From: a virus
DNA length: 25,307 bases
Direction: 5' to 3' (one strand)
IMG/VR virus record: IMGVR_UViG_3300021373_000740
Span: 1-25,307 of that record
In this document: one piece after another, positions 12,301 to 16,374 of the stretch
How positions within the stretch are numbered: position 1 is the first letter of the stretch
Layout of the letters: every line of letters begins with the position of its first letter
Made by a program: the position numbers and the translations under genes
Notes under the pieces: generated by a model
Databases searched by the model: none
What the model saw: the letters and a program-made list of their open reading frames with translations, nothing else
Told to the model about the DNA's origin: nothing

Positions 12301-13086
12301 TACGAAGGTCTGGTCGGTATCGCCTACATACGTGGCGTTCTCCCTAATCAGCTTTTCTAGCTTGGCTGCCTCGGTCTGCTTTATGTTTCCGTCCTCGTCG
12401 AGTTCAAGGCGTATCTCGACAGGCTTTCCGTCTACCCCGCTTGGGGCCATAGCCTTTACCACCTTAGACCCCGCTCGGGTCATAGCAAAAGGAACCTTGT
12501 CCTCCTCGAACTTGATTCCGTACGGTCCGTACGTTGCTTGCAGTTGTGACACCGCACTGGTGACGGAGCCCTCGGGGATGGTTACCGGAGGTAGGTCTGC
12601 GGTTATGCGCTGGGCCTCCTCCTCCCTTAGCTTACGTCGCTGCTCCTCAATCTCAGCTTCACGAGTATTGATGGCGGTAACGGCAGAGTCACGCTTGGCC
12701 TGTTCGGCAGGCGTTTCATACGGTGTGGGGGCCAGTTGCTGCCCGGTCAGTCCACGTACACGAGCGGCATAAGACTCTTGAAACGGTTGTCTAGCTGCAA
12801 TCCGTTGCTCCGAAGAACCAGCGTCCGAAACAGATTCCGTAACGACGGGCTCCTCTTTTTTTTTTACGTTGCCGATGAAGTCGTCAAGCGACAAATTGTT
12901 GACCAGCTCAGGGTCGGCATCAGCCAAAAGAGCATACGCCTTAGCGGCATACTCAGGGCTTTGAAGGTTCTCAAAAAAAGTCTCGACACTTACGTTCTCA
13001 GGAAAGGCCGGGTCATACTTGGAAAGGATATCATACGCCGTCGCGGAATAGTCTCCGGGGTTAACACGAGTAGGGTCTTGAGCCAT
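343..13086 (-). CDS. Giant polyvalent internal virion / ejection protein (4,247 aa) with multiple effector domains
   Basis: One uninterrupted frame of 4,247 codons starts at ATG 13086. Order by residue: 12-73 a pair of ~37-residue repeats; ~96-1140 helical body with a Gly/Ala-rich hydrophobic stretch (~660-700); 1148-1340 metallopeptidase with HETFH at 1221; 1379-1575 ADP-ribosyltransferase-like; ~1700-1920 second metallopeptidase with HEVLH at 1792; 1949-2340 phage domain with FGPKIG at 2166; 2432-2638 second ART-like; 2646-2777 GNAT; 2783-2907 third ART-like; 2913-3029 unrecognised; 3035-4247 helical region with ENYFPTR at 3754 and a membrane-like segment ~4108-4131. Near-identical AAEQRV linkers separate the modules. 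The gene follows two internal-protein-like genes, as gp16 follows gp14 and gp15 in T7. Hydrophobic segments plus peptidase and ADP-ribosylation modules are typical of phage polyvalent proteins packaged in the capsid and ejected with DNA (known for the class, inferred here). The length is extreme. No RNA-polymerase DxDGD motif was seen. Confidence 0.9.
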   Translation of the reverse strand: MAQDPTRVNPGDYSATAYDILSKYDPAFPENVSVETFFENLQSPEYAAKAYALLADADPELVNNLSLDDFIGNVKKKEEPVVTESVSDAGSSEQRIAARQPFQESYAARVRGLTGQQLAPTPYETPAEQAKRDSAVTAINTREAEIEEQRRKLREEEAQRITADLPPVTIPEGSVTSAVSQLQATYGPYGIKFEEDKVPFAMTRAGSKVVKAMAPSGVDGKPVEIRLELDEDGNIKQTEAAKLEKLIRENATYVGDTDQTFVEKSLRVQELRPVPRIDSSGVSTVKMASADVDGKFIAYPTLFPKDPKGTTSTNPDDWMELDFGIEAQNEAFKRGEVFYFDTEKEAREFGAGAWKNVTPMDLSFQQRAQELGRDYDADMAFLDELDTRRSEFKFLEELAPGKRYEKEIPASYQKYFIDGNLVRDDINTLRDEKEAELSRLESAFDADNVLLRFKEDRDVALGKRYQELSEESAAINRDAKAEQNRLQVESLNLYGVRLEDLVDYEPKTEAELAGMIDLYTRYNKTASQRQAAALGYEKAQTYYDKQHDKGITQEYVDGIEEVMVALSNGLKRGRAMSRLLLMQYGYYDAIGDEGAEEQAMREVAEIMDSQDPRRGRVVSRANMTGTTDSYLAALANNPGMYTAAITAESLAQLAPIWARVLPAAAVAGGAIGGAVGSAPGSALGFFGGALAGMGIGVFNIGMPISELALEMGNATLEVGERMGYDWADPNSALKALNDQELWDKAAERGYKRGIPIALTGALSNFVIGKVAGRAASIASTGERIGRGAATGLVVEPLTEALGERIAIGATGEYTGSTANFREIMAEAIGAVGMGVSMGAAFGSLGYAKQKVSESGFELAIKLMDPMNLARENVSNERIMNWADNMEKLGKLTPEQANAIRKNTGLRRDANELLGRKPGARPGSQGVVLGRLMQLLEAKEVLESRGRNAKLVFGKRITEINDEIAYIAENQSLPSEQVNLEGIALRTTYDTPGAYKFNGKSVSKQDFLNKIQEATPRQLRKARVYNDQEAALELAKRRQDNAVQERGTTKVPVGKRAGFGTEVDEEVREATQEDLQAEEDGSLDPDRKGVILETIAEKLNDEVELTEVEQSFLEDNKKDIEANQKRLATLDQASADVEVRGEPEVEGRVPLKRLKRLAANAKKAMAKNFEGANIIIHNDKASYQQAAQENGLTGERSAGFLAQDNKTVHIFAPLASGTTIAHETFHVVLRNSVDRADVNALMGEFVTTLRKVLSQEGAEKLAAKLDEFQKLYEAGQMNEEYVAEFFGELAAAYPTLDKKGKSVIARFLERLSKLLGLDITLPSDLTKRDQQVLSLLERLAGQVSRGETITARETGELAEMARSTSRKQTDDNLSAAEQRVDDFSDEQIQAMADEGVIFHFSEVDITKVLPEKLKRFALGYGFYFTGYALSDSVYRSFGDRFTMVNAEDFNLLDGDQTITEEQAKAIRDAAKMELEEVEEYDDYLLRFEIEQVLISLSDTKAGESWVDTFTNSRSDDRSIVAALVDEQLEVPTRIVQEMLGFDGVVYGADMVGKKAGAITVVWNFPKIDRAIIQPGQEPTRAAEQRTIGYRGEQETLDSIINRGLLGIGQDAEQSVKRASQIKVVSNDPSLNEFLEDDLFEGDLKEIAQEWFKGTRENVRRDVAKELLGRDYARRMAGDLLREHAGLRTDDVQWMPNLEVQAVRGGGFEIVLTPLTEAQKQALLDAQDAYESTRRHGLQYTAYENTDVMADGYFYATRGNRKIRRGTYGFAIGDQIHFAVSKTDASASNRVLYHEVLHGLLNVANNMDRAKVTEAARLLRDGLDGLEYAMSAEMEQAFDEFLSNYPKERMDEEFVVDFFGQLASGYRSMSAEARALVNRFVDAVYEIFNLKPQERSKIQLDKFEQYVQDALNALAQKVVSGETITDEDLSRISAENLTSATEGIGAAEQRVADLETSIGKSVEFAEESTFDNKIEFKRALQERFNQLVLPELEARYGITDSSELNDNLKEYLVDAYMNETLNAIAAYPDALGWYDSRITGAMSLMSLLHPELATDPDAASAFKIGLAITSNGNKVYDNFVEANRQYKYYKENGRFDESRSIGNQVGGILSNLKFANEALGVMSMEELTRFLTTKHKVGSLSYRDSAGNKKNLISGFGVNEEVYGAAVFGPKIGNGFFMNLYGVFDQLTMDRWFMRQYGRLTGTLLDFNQKKVDTATKRLARARKALLQRNSAKVEGLIGAFENLSDAELAQKVQKASMDIKKRAVLKSNPKLDEFRKASNNLAKLLEAEVEAPTPAKRRFINEVFSELQQKLKDENGIDITIADLQAVNWYPEKALYQTFKADQTQKSAKTETSDNEQPDYESAARKLVEKQGVTKEEIDGRQIERDDTARDTDQQRAAELLEDDEATSQLRDRILSIREEVTNDDLKAAEQRVDVETEGPNIVYRSGAVESKAESRGRMDGGRSTGHFGTGAYFFGDRESAEKYDDRDVTAVDISDYNLAPATYSLHDALEYANWKGGRAMFNDEPHTIGVEEVRLVEAANKIERNRGGMRIRRDDNGRRIPVPDLFDVVFDKYYRMMLPTAEAKRIAAEATRLYNEEGNIDSVSTSIMKALGYEGVNAVGTELDNSTYGTVIYDVSTEPKAAEQRVTVEEVEDKYGDFAPGTRKMIRIDGGRIEIAGNKTFDRSGIIELFVPEESRRQGIGTRLVERAIEEADGKLVGMASKDAAIDINYRLGMRYYKPEDGTEATLEETKKQRAENSYESIFMQTPEARQAGRRGEAAEQRVVYHVTFEENAEGIRNNGLMKDRPGTFERKTGGQFDTAGKTFAFEDLTDALAWAQMSKDMFPDNPLALVAVRRGDKVFDKDPSVFLGSGVFTQDEVTKDDILSVEPLTPYFRAKGTPMEGMFTPKAAEQRVVDPGVVDVLERYEFKPNKSLKNAELAPELNRNLQRFGYGVKQYGTRMNDFRVVSLDTGRAVDPKEIIAAGVEERAARLEEDRRMVEMERQRELEQRIIEIYNADERPFTGKDFESRAPEQRVAAAAMAEPGTIAELVAKGRELGLRDASIRSVLLKRFGKDNADAIDTALTEYFDMFRAIPEAFGNVEGGIEVGREIYDDVRRQLDEFARPKKPGRMTTRERTDRIEELRAKFPEQKNLSDTELLRKHPRQAVAPSIAEVRAEALNLLRNNRSFNEQTKEVQEQLLLAFDKTLQTSANKRVNTLMAQIRNNIRQRRKGESSAKAVRNELRKVINEMLPAGKYTKAEAKAIARLVSNVTEKNMLVQIQKVTDLLEKKAKADIKAELREIKKLDSRIRSERKYAEREARKVQNSLRKLINEVIPRTDYGKADIAKLTNLVASVNENNYEAKAEEVLKIVEKKRGQIRDSVIRDIAKLVAKSAKTSRTPSGKVRPRSLDAPGQAYFREANRILRAILNKDQSLIMDIASNLANNPMVDVATQKMLNGEKLTMREQQLVDQKSALDMFAGIQDKSLEEVEAILEDLKVDVGFSRANLKATRAARAARMAELREGAKAEVQDNWAGFATNEDGSAKTRNQLEADKTQKKTIGDALRENGLRAKYDALVEWAKEGKRLTPAGMAKSGSHITHVGALTGIMGEYFRENLYKRLGKMEERHLKGVFETKDKLDEMASTIEGIKNYKDITDLIFTSNPDGLVVNTKATGRRKLSTDEMMRIYALSKNPVQRAKLEAMGFTDEVMNEIVDTVDDRLLEFVDKTVDYLANDYYEGINDVYSKVNDINLGYIENYFPTRTQVKGDLSVKSKEETLSSTFFGPNAQVADALKERTDQKGEILMTQDLGFHGELGNHFNTMERFKAYAEGVQEMNAILSSDYTVALSGRLSADSMLNMLIAHGVTPDMFMSDMSFKGIDTLISKYTGASLAFKLMQIPKQATSLFAGFQQYRFGEKPNPVKDLIMFAFDYTVLLPQILLEGVSLGKYKGPIASIAKDSATFRARLESNFSGDVYGLTAGVSGRPRKVSAKDYTLYRRAGATLRKASGSATAFGDILGVLGYLPAYNRNRMRGMSQEEAIDKFNEYNETQQSRRPGERTPLQIRQNGLTRAFMAFTSSQILYLNNTLRHANNINKSIRKGEKVKAEDSRGFIFNAVMSSVLFTLASNIFVLLFGNDEEKERAFYDTLASPVKNFFAIPIFGAAIEEFYNLFVGNKYPTDVAINPLGKVMRDVKKVATKGEVAPAIKEVGELALGTNFDPGLSLINITQGEPIEPELYNLIGVPKSARPE
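4000..4350 (-). other. Domain: unrecognised ~117-residue module between AxEQRV linkers
   Basis: Residues 2913-3029. It starts with VVDVLERYEFKPNKSLKNAEL, has a short central portion with Gly/Tyr turns (FGYGVKQYG), and ends in a highly charged helix (EERAARLEEDRRMVEMERQ). I recognise no family. Its boundaries are set by the linkers on each side, which suggests an independent cassette. Confidence 0.4.
4366..4740 (-). other. Domain: ADP-ribosyltransferase-like module 3 (short)
   Basis: Residues 2783-2907. VYHVTFEENAEGIRNNGL has the YHxT...NA..I...GL pattern of ART/KptA-like folds, then FAFEDLTDALAWAQM and a final DPSVFLGSG...ILSVEPL core. At about 125 residues it is compact but complete-looking. 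It lies between AAEQRV linkers. Assignment is by pattern only. Confidence 0.45.
4756..5151 (-). other. Domain: GNAT-family N-acetyltransferase
   Basis: Residues 2646-2777. IIELFVPEESRRQGIGTRLVE contains the acetyl-CoA-binding motif RRQGIG (2696-2701) after a beta strand, and INYRLGMRYY is a plausible motif B end (the usual ...N.FYEKLGF... position). The module is about 130 residues, the normal size of a single GNAT. It sits between AAEQRV linkers. The substrate could be a host protein, an antibiotic-like small molecule or a nucleotide base; the sequence does not say. Confidence 0.75.
5173..5793 (-). other. Domain: ADP-ribosyltransferase-like module 2
   Basis: Residues 2432-2638. VYRSG (2442-2446) and the turn GHFGTGAYFFG (2465-2475), followed by a distal LGYEGVN...YGTVIYDV segment, match the layout of ART-like domains in large phage proteins. 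It differs enough from the first ART-like module to be a separate acquisition rather than a recent copy. It is flanked by AAEQRV linkers. Confidence 0.55.
6067..7242 (-). other. Domain: FGPKIG / TMDRW conserved phage domain
   Basis: Residues 1949-2340. FGPKIGNGFFMNLYG (from 2166) is followed by LTMDRWFMRQYGRLTG, then a helical part ending at NWYPEKALYQTF near 2326-2338. This combination recurs in phage proteins, and I recall it as a DUF7178-like domain; the exact family name is from memory. Its biochemical function is not known to me. A charged, disordered tail (~2340-2426) runs to the next AAEQRV linker. Confidence 0.5.
7327..7989 (-). other. Domain: polyvalent-type zinc metallopeptidase 2 (HEVLH)
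   Basis: Residues ~1700-1920. VLYHEVLHGLLN gives HExxH at 1792-1796, and EEFVVDFFGQL follows at 1850-1860, 58 residues downstream. Spacing and flanking text (EEFVVDFFGQLASGY, VSGETIT) parallel the first peptidase, so the two look like diverged copies of one module. Preceding residues 1585-1700 are helical and unassigned. Confidence 0.75.
8362..8952 (-). other. Domain: ADP-ribosyltransferase-like module 1
   Basis: Residues 1379-1575, bounded on both sides by AAEQR linkers. It shows an FHFSEVD strand (His 1398), the glycine-aromatic turn GYGFYFTG (1418-1425) and a distal strand pair around GFDGVVYG and VVWNFPKID. That order matches ART domains of phage polyvalent proteins (H, then Y in a G-x-Y-F-T turn, then a C-terminal core strand). 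The catalytic glutamate cannot be assigned with confidence, so activity is inferred from the fold pattern. Confidence 0.6.
9067..9645 (-). other. Domain: polyvalent-type zinc metallopeptidase 1 (HETFH)
   Basis: Residues ~1148-1340 of the giant protein. The motif TTIAHETFHVVL puts the zinc-binding HExxH at 1221-1225. About 57 residues later, EEYVAEFFGEL (1278-1288) offers the glutamate expected as third zinc ligand of a gluzincin-type fold. The module closes with VSRGETIT, which recurs after the second peptidase. It could trim partner domains, the internal proteins or host proteins; the substrate cannot be read from sequence. Confidence 0.8.
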
Positions 13087-13090
13087 CGGT

Positions 13091-13098
13091 TAAATATA
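13091..13098 (-). promoter_or_regulatory. TAnnTTTA element 4 bases before the giant gene
   Basis: On the minus strand TATATTTA lies in the 17-base gap between the 677-aa gene and the giant gene, ending 4 bases before ATG. It resembles the Bacteroidota -7 box (TAnnTTTG), but no -33 TTTG is visible upstream. It could equally be an AT-rich translation-initiation signal. No Shine-Dalgarno sequence is present. Confidence 0.3.
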
Positions 13099-13103
13099 AA
13101 GCC

Positions 13104-15137
13104 TTATCCGCCGGGAGTGTATAGCTGTTGAGCTGCCCCTGCTCCACCGCCACTTCTGCTGCTCGTTGGACGAGCCGCTTCGGTAATGCCGAAATTCTTC
13201 CTCATTGTATCACCAAACTTTTTCCCGTTGTAGTCCTTAAACTTGGGCACGCTGGAGAACATCTTTAGGGCTTGTTCGACAGTAAGCTGCTCCCTGTTTT
13301 TAATTAGGTCGGGGAGCATACCCATAATATCTGCCAAGGCATTGATGCCAGCTTGGTTGTTGGGGACGAAGATGGACTGCGGGGTTACGCCCGGGATATG
13401 GAACCTAATGGTTTCCTGTTCGGCGTAATCCCAACCACTCGCAAACTCCTCACTTGCAGCCTCAGTAATCTGAGTAACGTTAGAGGCGTCTACACCCATA
13501 GCTCCCAACGCAGCTTTTACTGCGGCTGTTGTCTTGGCTGCCTCAGCCTCTGCGTTTCCGGGGTCCGAGTTCTCTTGGAAATAGACAGGCGCTGACGCCG
13601 CACTTTTGCCGGTTCCGATAGTGGCTTCCCCGAACGGGATAATGTCCACCACCTCTTCAGCAAGGGCTGCGCCTGAAGACCTGACGCCAAGAGTCATGTC
13701 CCCATACAACGGTCCCTCTTCTCGACGTTGCTTCGAATACACGAAGGCCTCAGCTATAGATGGGTCTTCGTAGAAGAAGTTGCCCTGAGACACCCATTGC
13801 TGTGGGGTGGGGCTGTCTGCATACACTCGGTCCACAGTGGTCTCGTTCCCATCGGCGTCGCGCAACGTAAGCACCACCCTGTCTTCGAAAGTAAGTGGGT
13901 CTACACCCACGATAGTCTGTCGAGAACCATACTCGTCCTCAAACTTCAAACCCTGCAAGGCACGGGCAGATGTAGTCTTTTGCTCCGCAGTTGGTGCAAA
14001 CGCCAAGTTCATCCAGTGGCCGGCAGCATTGCTAGTCCTGTCTATAACGCCCTGACGCTTGATTTGCGTATCAGTAGCCCCGGTTCTAGATGCAAACTCC
14101 TGACGGGCCGTCTCAATCCTATCCAGTCGGAAATTCAGGTCTTTCTTAGCCCATTGCTTAGCATCTTCCCGCTGGGCTTTCGCGACACGGATAAGGGCTT
14201 CTATGTCGGCGTTTTCGCTGAAAATCTTACGGCGCTCGGTGGGGTCCATCTTCTCCACCTGCTCCACCACCTCGACCAGAGGGACTTGCGCCCCGCTGCC
14301 CGGCTGACGCGGGTCGAGGATAGAAGTAAGGACCTTGTTGGGGTCATTGCCGGGAGAAAAGGAGGTGCTGTAACCCGGAAGGTCTTTCAACAGAATCGTG
14401 CTGGTAGCCAAAGGACCTTCTAAGGTCTCAGCAACGAGGTCATCCATGTATTTTATAAAACCATCCTGCCTACGGACATCATCTATAGTCTTGGTATTGC
14501 CCGTCATCTCTACCGTGAGGTATTGCCCAAGCTGGTCCTTCTGCTTTTCCATCGCCCCATCTATGTCATAAGCATTGAAGTACTGCTTAGTGATAGCTCG
14601 CTGCTCGGCCACGCTCATCGTTTCTCCCGTATCGTCGTTTACCATGGTTACGTTGCCGTACATGTCGATGACGGGCGTCGTATTCGCGAAGTTCCCGAAG
14701 CCCTCTACGGCAGCCATGCCCTCCCACTCAAACGCAAGGGAATCACCGTCCTGCATGCGCTTCATCTTGTCCGTATATACGCTTTGGTAGTCGGTGACCA
14801 TGTCGTACAGGCCCGTTACGCTGGACTTTTGGTTCTCGATATAGTTCATGTACTCCGACGGCTTGATATCGCCGGACTTGAGAAGCTTGTTCATCCGGAG
14901 CGTGTCCTCCGTCGTTTGGTCTACGAGCTGCGAGGTGAAGAGGTTGGCGTTCTTATGCTGCCCCAGCGGGGCCTCATTAATCTTGGTCACCAACTCATCG
15001 GTGGCCTTGTCTATCTCCGCCCGCTTCTTGTCGCGCTCGACGCCAATCTTCCCAATCTCATCGGAGAACTTCTTGCTGACGTCAGCCCAGTTGACCTGCG
15101 ACGTAGCGTCGCGTTCTGCATACTTGTAATAGGTCAT
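13104..15137 (-). CDS. Internal virion protein, T7 gp15-like position (677 aa)
   Basis: This 677-residue protein starts at ATG 15137, whose ATGA overlaps the stop of the previous gene, and ends at TAA 13104-13106. It has no signal peptide. The N-terminal ~130 residues are charged and helical (KKFSDEIGKIGVERDKKRAEIDKATDEL), the middle is mixed, and the end is a Ser/Gly/Ala tail (RSGGGAGAAQQLYTPGG). It sits between a small Ala-rich protein and the giant protein, the same order as gp14-gp15-gp16 in T7. That position and composition suggest an inner-core or ejection-complex component. A single SVAEQRAI (Glu-Gln-Arg codons at about 14599-14607) resembles the linker motif of the next gene. Sequence similarity to T7 gp15 itself is not evident; the call is by position and style. 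Confidence 0.65.
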   Translation of the reverse strand: MTYYKYAERDATSQVNWADVSKKFSDEIGKIGVERDKKRAEIDKATDELVTKINEAPLGQHKNANLFTSQLVDQTTEDTLRMNKLLKSGDIKPSEYMNYIENQKSSVTGLYDMVTDYQSVYTDKMKRMQDGDSLAFEWEGMAAVEGFGNFANTTPVIDMYGNVTMVNDDTGETMSVAEQRAITKQYFNAYDIDGAMEKQKDQLGQYLTVEMTGNTKTIDDVRRQDGFIKYMDDLVAETLEGPLATSTILLKDLPGYSTSFSPGNDPNKVLTSILDPRQPGSGAQVPLVEVVEQVEKMDPTERRKIFSENADIEALIRVAKAQREDAKQWAKKDLNFRLDRIETARQEFASRTGATDTQIKRQGVIDRTSNAAGHWMNLAFAPTAEQKTTSARALQGLKFEDEYGSRQTIVGVDPLTFEDRVVLTLRDADGNETTVDRVYADSPTPQQWVSQGNFFYEDPSIAEAFVYSKQRREEGPLYGDMTLGVRSSGAALAEEVVDIIPFGEATIGTGKSAASAPVYFQENSDPGNAEAEAAKTTAAVKAALGAMGVDASNVTQITEAASEEFASGWDYAEQETIRFHIPGVTPQSIFVPNNQAGINALADIMGMLPDLIKNREQLTVEQALKMFSSVPKFKDYNGKKFGDTMRKNFGITEAARPTSSRSGGGAGAAQQLYTPGG

Positions 15138-15889
15138 CCTCCGAAGGAACTAAAGATGCTACCAAATCGAGTGCCACCCTCGTCAAAGTACTGTTGGCGC
15201 CTTTCTGCCCGATTTTCCCGAAGAATATCCCTCACCCCCAGTTTCTCAAACGCCTGTCTTCGCGTTAAGCCCCGGTTGATTTCTGCGTTAAGCATTTCCT
15301 GTTGGCCGGGACTCAGCCCTCTCACGTTTGACTGGCCAGCCCCATACAATGGCGCCATGGTCATTGCAGTGGTACCCGCCTGTACCAGACCCTCGAATCC
15401 CTGTTGGACAGCCTGTGCTCGCAACGCCTCTGCGTTAGCGGCGGCCTCCTGAGCACCAGCTACTTCTTCAAGGTTAATACCCATACCGATATCGGCGAGA
15501 CGTCCCTCCTCAGCCACAATGGCTTTCTCAATTCCGCTGAGCTCCTGCCCCATAGCGGAACGGACCCGCTCTTGACCGGCTAGTTGACCCATATAGGTTC
15601 GACCCGCTGTAGCTGCGGCGCCACGGGTGTCACCCTCGACACCAGCCTGTAGACCTGCCTGACCTTGCGTCAGTAGTGCCATCACCTGCTGCTCATACGG
15701 TTCCTTTTGGATGGACAGCCCCTTCATAACATTGACCTCAAGGCGCTTCTTAGCTTCTTTCATCGCCTCTGCCGCCTTGCGCTCAGCCGCCTGCATTCTT
15801 TTCTTCTGCTTTGCCGCCTGACTGAAGGAACTGATAGAGCCGGCTACAGCAGCCGTACCTGTTGCGATAGCAGCAATTAAACCTGACAT
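15134..15889 (-). CDS. Internal virion protein, T7 gp14-like (251 aa)
   Basis: The frame starts at ATG 15889, inside the end of the cupin-like gene (13-base overlap), and stops at TGA 15134-15136 within the start of the next gene. The first ~22 residues are hydrophobic (GLIAAIATGTAAVAGSISSF). A long Ala/Lys/Glu coiled-coil helix follows (QAAKQKKRMQAAERKAAEAM), then Ala/Gly/Gln-rich helices (GRTYMGQLAGQERVRSAMGQ) and a short Arg-rich C-terminal part. A hydrophobic start plus an Ala-rich helical body of ~200-250 residues is typical of gp14-type internal virion proteins of podoviruses, which insert into the outer membrane during ejection. Alternatives are another core protein or a small minor tail protein. 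Confidence 0.68.
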   Translation of the reverse strand: MSGLIAAIATGTAAVAGSISSFSQAAKQKKRMQAAERKAAEAMKEAKKRLEVNVMKGLSIQKEPYEQQVMALLTQGQAGLQAGVEGDTRGAAATAGRTYMGQLAGQERVRSAMGQELSGIEKAIVAEEGRLADIGMGINLEEVAGAQEAAANAEALRAQAVQQGFEGLVQAGTTAMTMAPLYGAGQSNVRGLSPGQQEMLNAEINRGLTRRQAFEKLGVRDILRENRAERRQQYFDEGGTRFGSIFSSFGG

Positions 15890-16356
15890 AATTTCTTTTG
15901 GATTACAGACTCCGGGAGTTCCCGAAAGTCCATGGTGTAAACTTCTTTCTCTGCCTCCTCAACCGTCTCCGCATCGGTGCGGTATACGCACGTCCATGTT
16001 ACGTCCTCGTGGATGTATGCCACCCGCTGCGTACCCACCTCGGTATGGACTACCATAGGCGCTTTGACGCGCTTGACCTCACCCGTATCCATTAGCAAAG
16101 ACATCTCGCCCGACATAAAAAAAGACGGGTGGTTCTGCTTGTGGATGAAGCTCACGACAAGCATACCCGCTGGCATAAAAACCTCGCGTGTATACAGACC
16201 GTTCTCAAGGTGGTGGGTAACCGGACACACCGCCTGCATAGCTTCGGTGTGGTGCTCTACAGTCTCATCCAATCCGCCGAGGGCCTTGTGCAAGTCCTCA
16301 ATGGATTCCCAAAGCAAACCGCGTTCGGTATGGATGTTATGCAGAATCTCTTCCAT
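15877..16356 (-). CDS. Cupin-like protein (159-160 aa)
   Basis: I place the start at ATG 16356; the codon just upstream, TTG 16357-16359, is also possible. An N-terminal helix (~residues 1-45) leads to a beta-rich part with NGLYTREVFMPAGMLVVSFIHK, HPSFFMSGEMSLLMD, and GTQRVAYIHEDVTWTCVYRT. The spacing of H-x-H-like residues, the G-x-x-x-L turn and the PAG motif are those of a small cupin barrel. Cupin-like proteins of this pattern occur in phage structural regions, but their virion role is unclear; metal or sugar binding is possible. The gene is followed by an overlap with the gp14-like gene, so it is translated as part of the same operon. Possible metal ligands are His/Glu; the exact set is not assignable. 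Confidence 0.65.
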   Translation of the reverse strand: MEEILHNIHTERGLLWESIEDLHKALGGLDETVEHHTEAMQAVCPVTHHLENGLYTREVFMPAGMLVVSFIHKQNHPSFFMSGEMSLLMDTGEVKRVKAPMVVHTEVGTQRVAYIHEDVTWTCVYRTDAETVEEAEKEVYTMDFRELPESVIQKKLCQV

Positions 16357-16362
16357 CAACTA

Positions 16363-16370
16363 TAAAAGTA
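16363..16370 (-). promoter_or_regulatory. TAnnTTTA element before the cupin-like gene
   Basis: TACTTTTA on the minus strand lies within the 18-base gap, 6 bases before ATG 16356. It matches the elements at 13091 and 24416. No -33 box or Shine-Dalgarno is apparent. It may mark a short-leader promoter or a Bacteroidota-style initiation region. Confidence 0.28.
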
Positions 16371-16374
16371 AGGC

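Larger units (their letters stand above)
3985..12810 (-). repeat. Nine dispersed AxEQR[V/I/T] linker motifs in the giant gene
   Basis: The core Glu-Gln-Arg codons lie at 12802-12810 (SSEQRI), 8953-8961 (SAAEQRVD), 8335-8343 (RAAEQRTI), 7243-7251 (GAAEQRVA), 5794-5802 (KAAEQRVD), 5152-5160 (KAAEQRVT), 4741-4749 (EAAEQRVV), 4351-4359 (KAAEQRVV) and 3985-3993 (RAPEQRVA). Residues are 93, 1376, 1582, 1946, 2429, 2643, 2780, 2910 and 3032 for the Glu. Seven copies share GC(C/T)GCCGAGCAGCG at the DNA level. Each internal copy falls between recognisable domains. Every copy fits A/S-x-E followed by Gln. Confidence 0.92.

Noticed and set aside
343-13086. Giant crAss-like RNA polymerase as the identity of the 4,247-aa protein
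   Set aside because: No DxDGD-type metal-binding motif or other polymerase signature was found; the readable domains are peptidases, ART-like and GNAT.
13087-13110. Imperfect inverted repeat (CGGTTAA ... TTATCCG) before the giant gene
   Set aside because: Seven-base arms with a mismatch and a ten-base loop; no U-tract and inside an operon, so neither terminator nor operator can be supported.
14523-15452. Long plus-strand open frame (309 codons) opposite the internal protein genes
   Set aside because: It runs across the boundary of two well-supported minus-strand genes, has no family-like sequence and no spacing logic; it is an antisense shadow of GC-rich codons.
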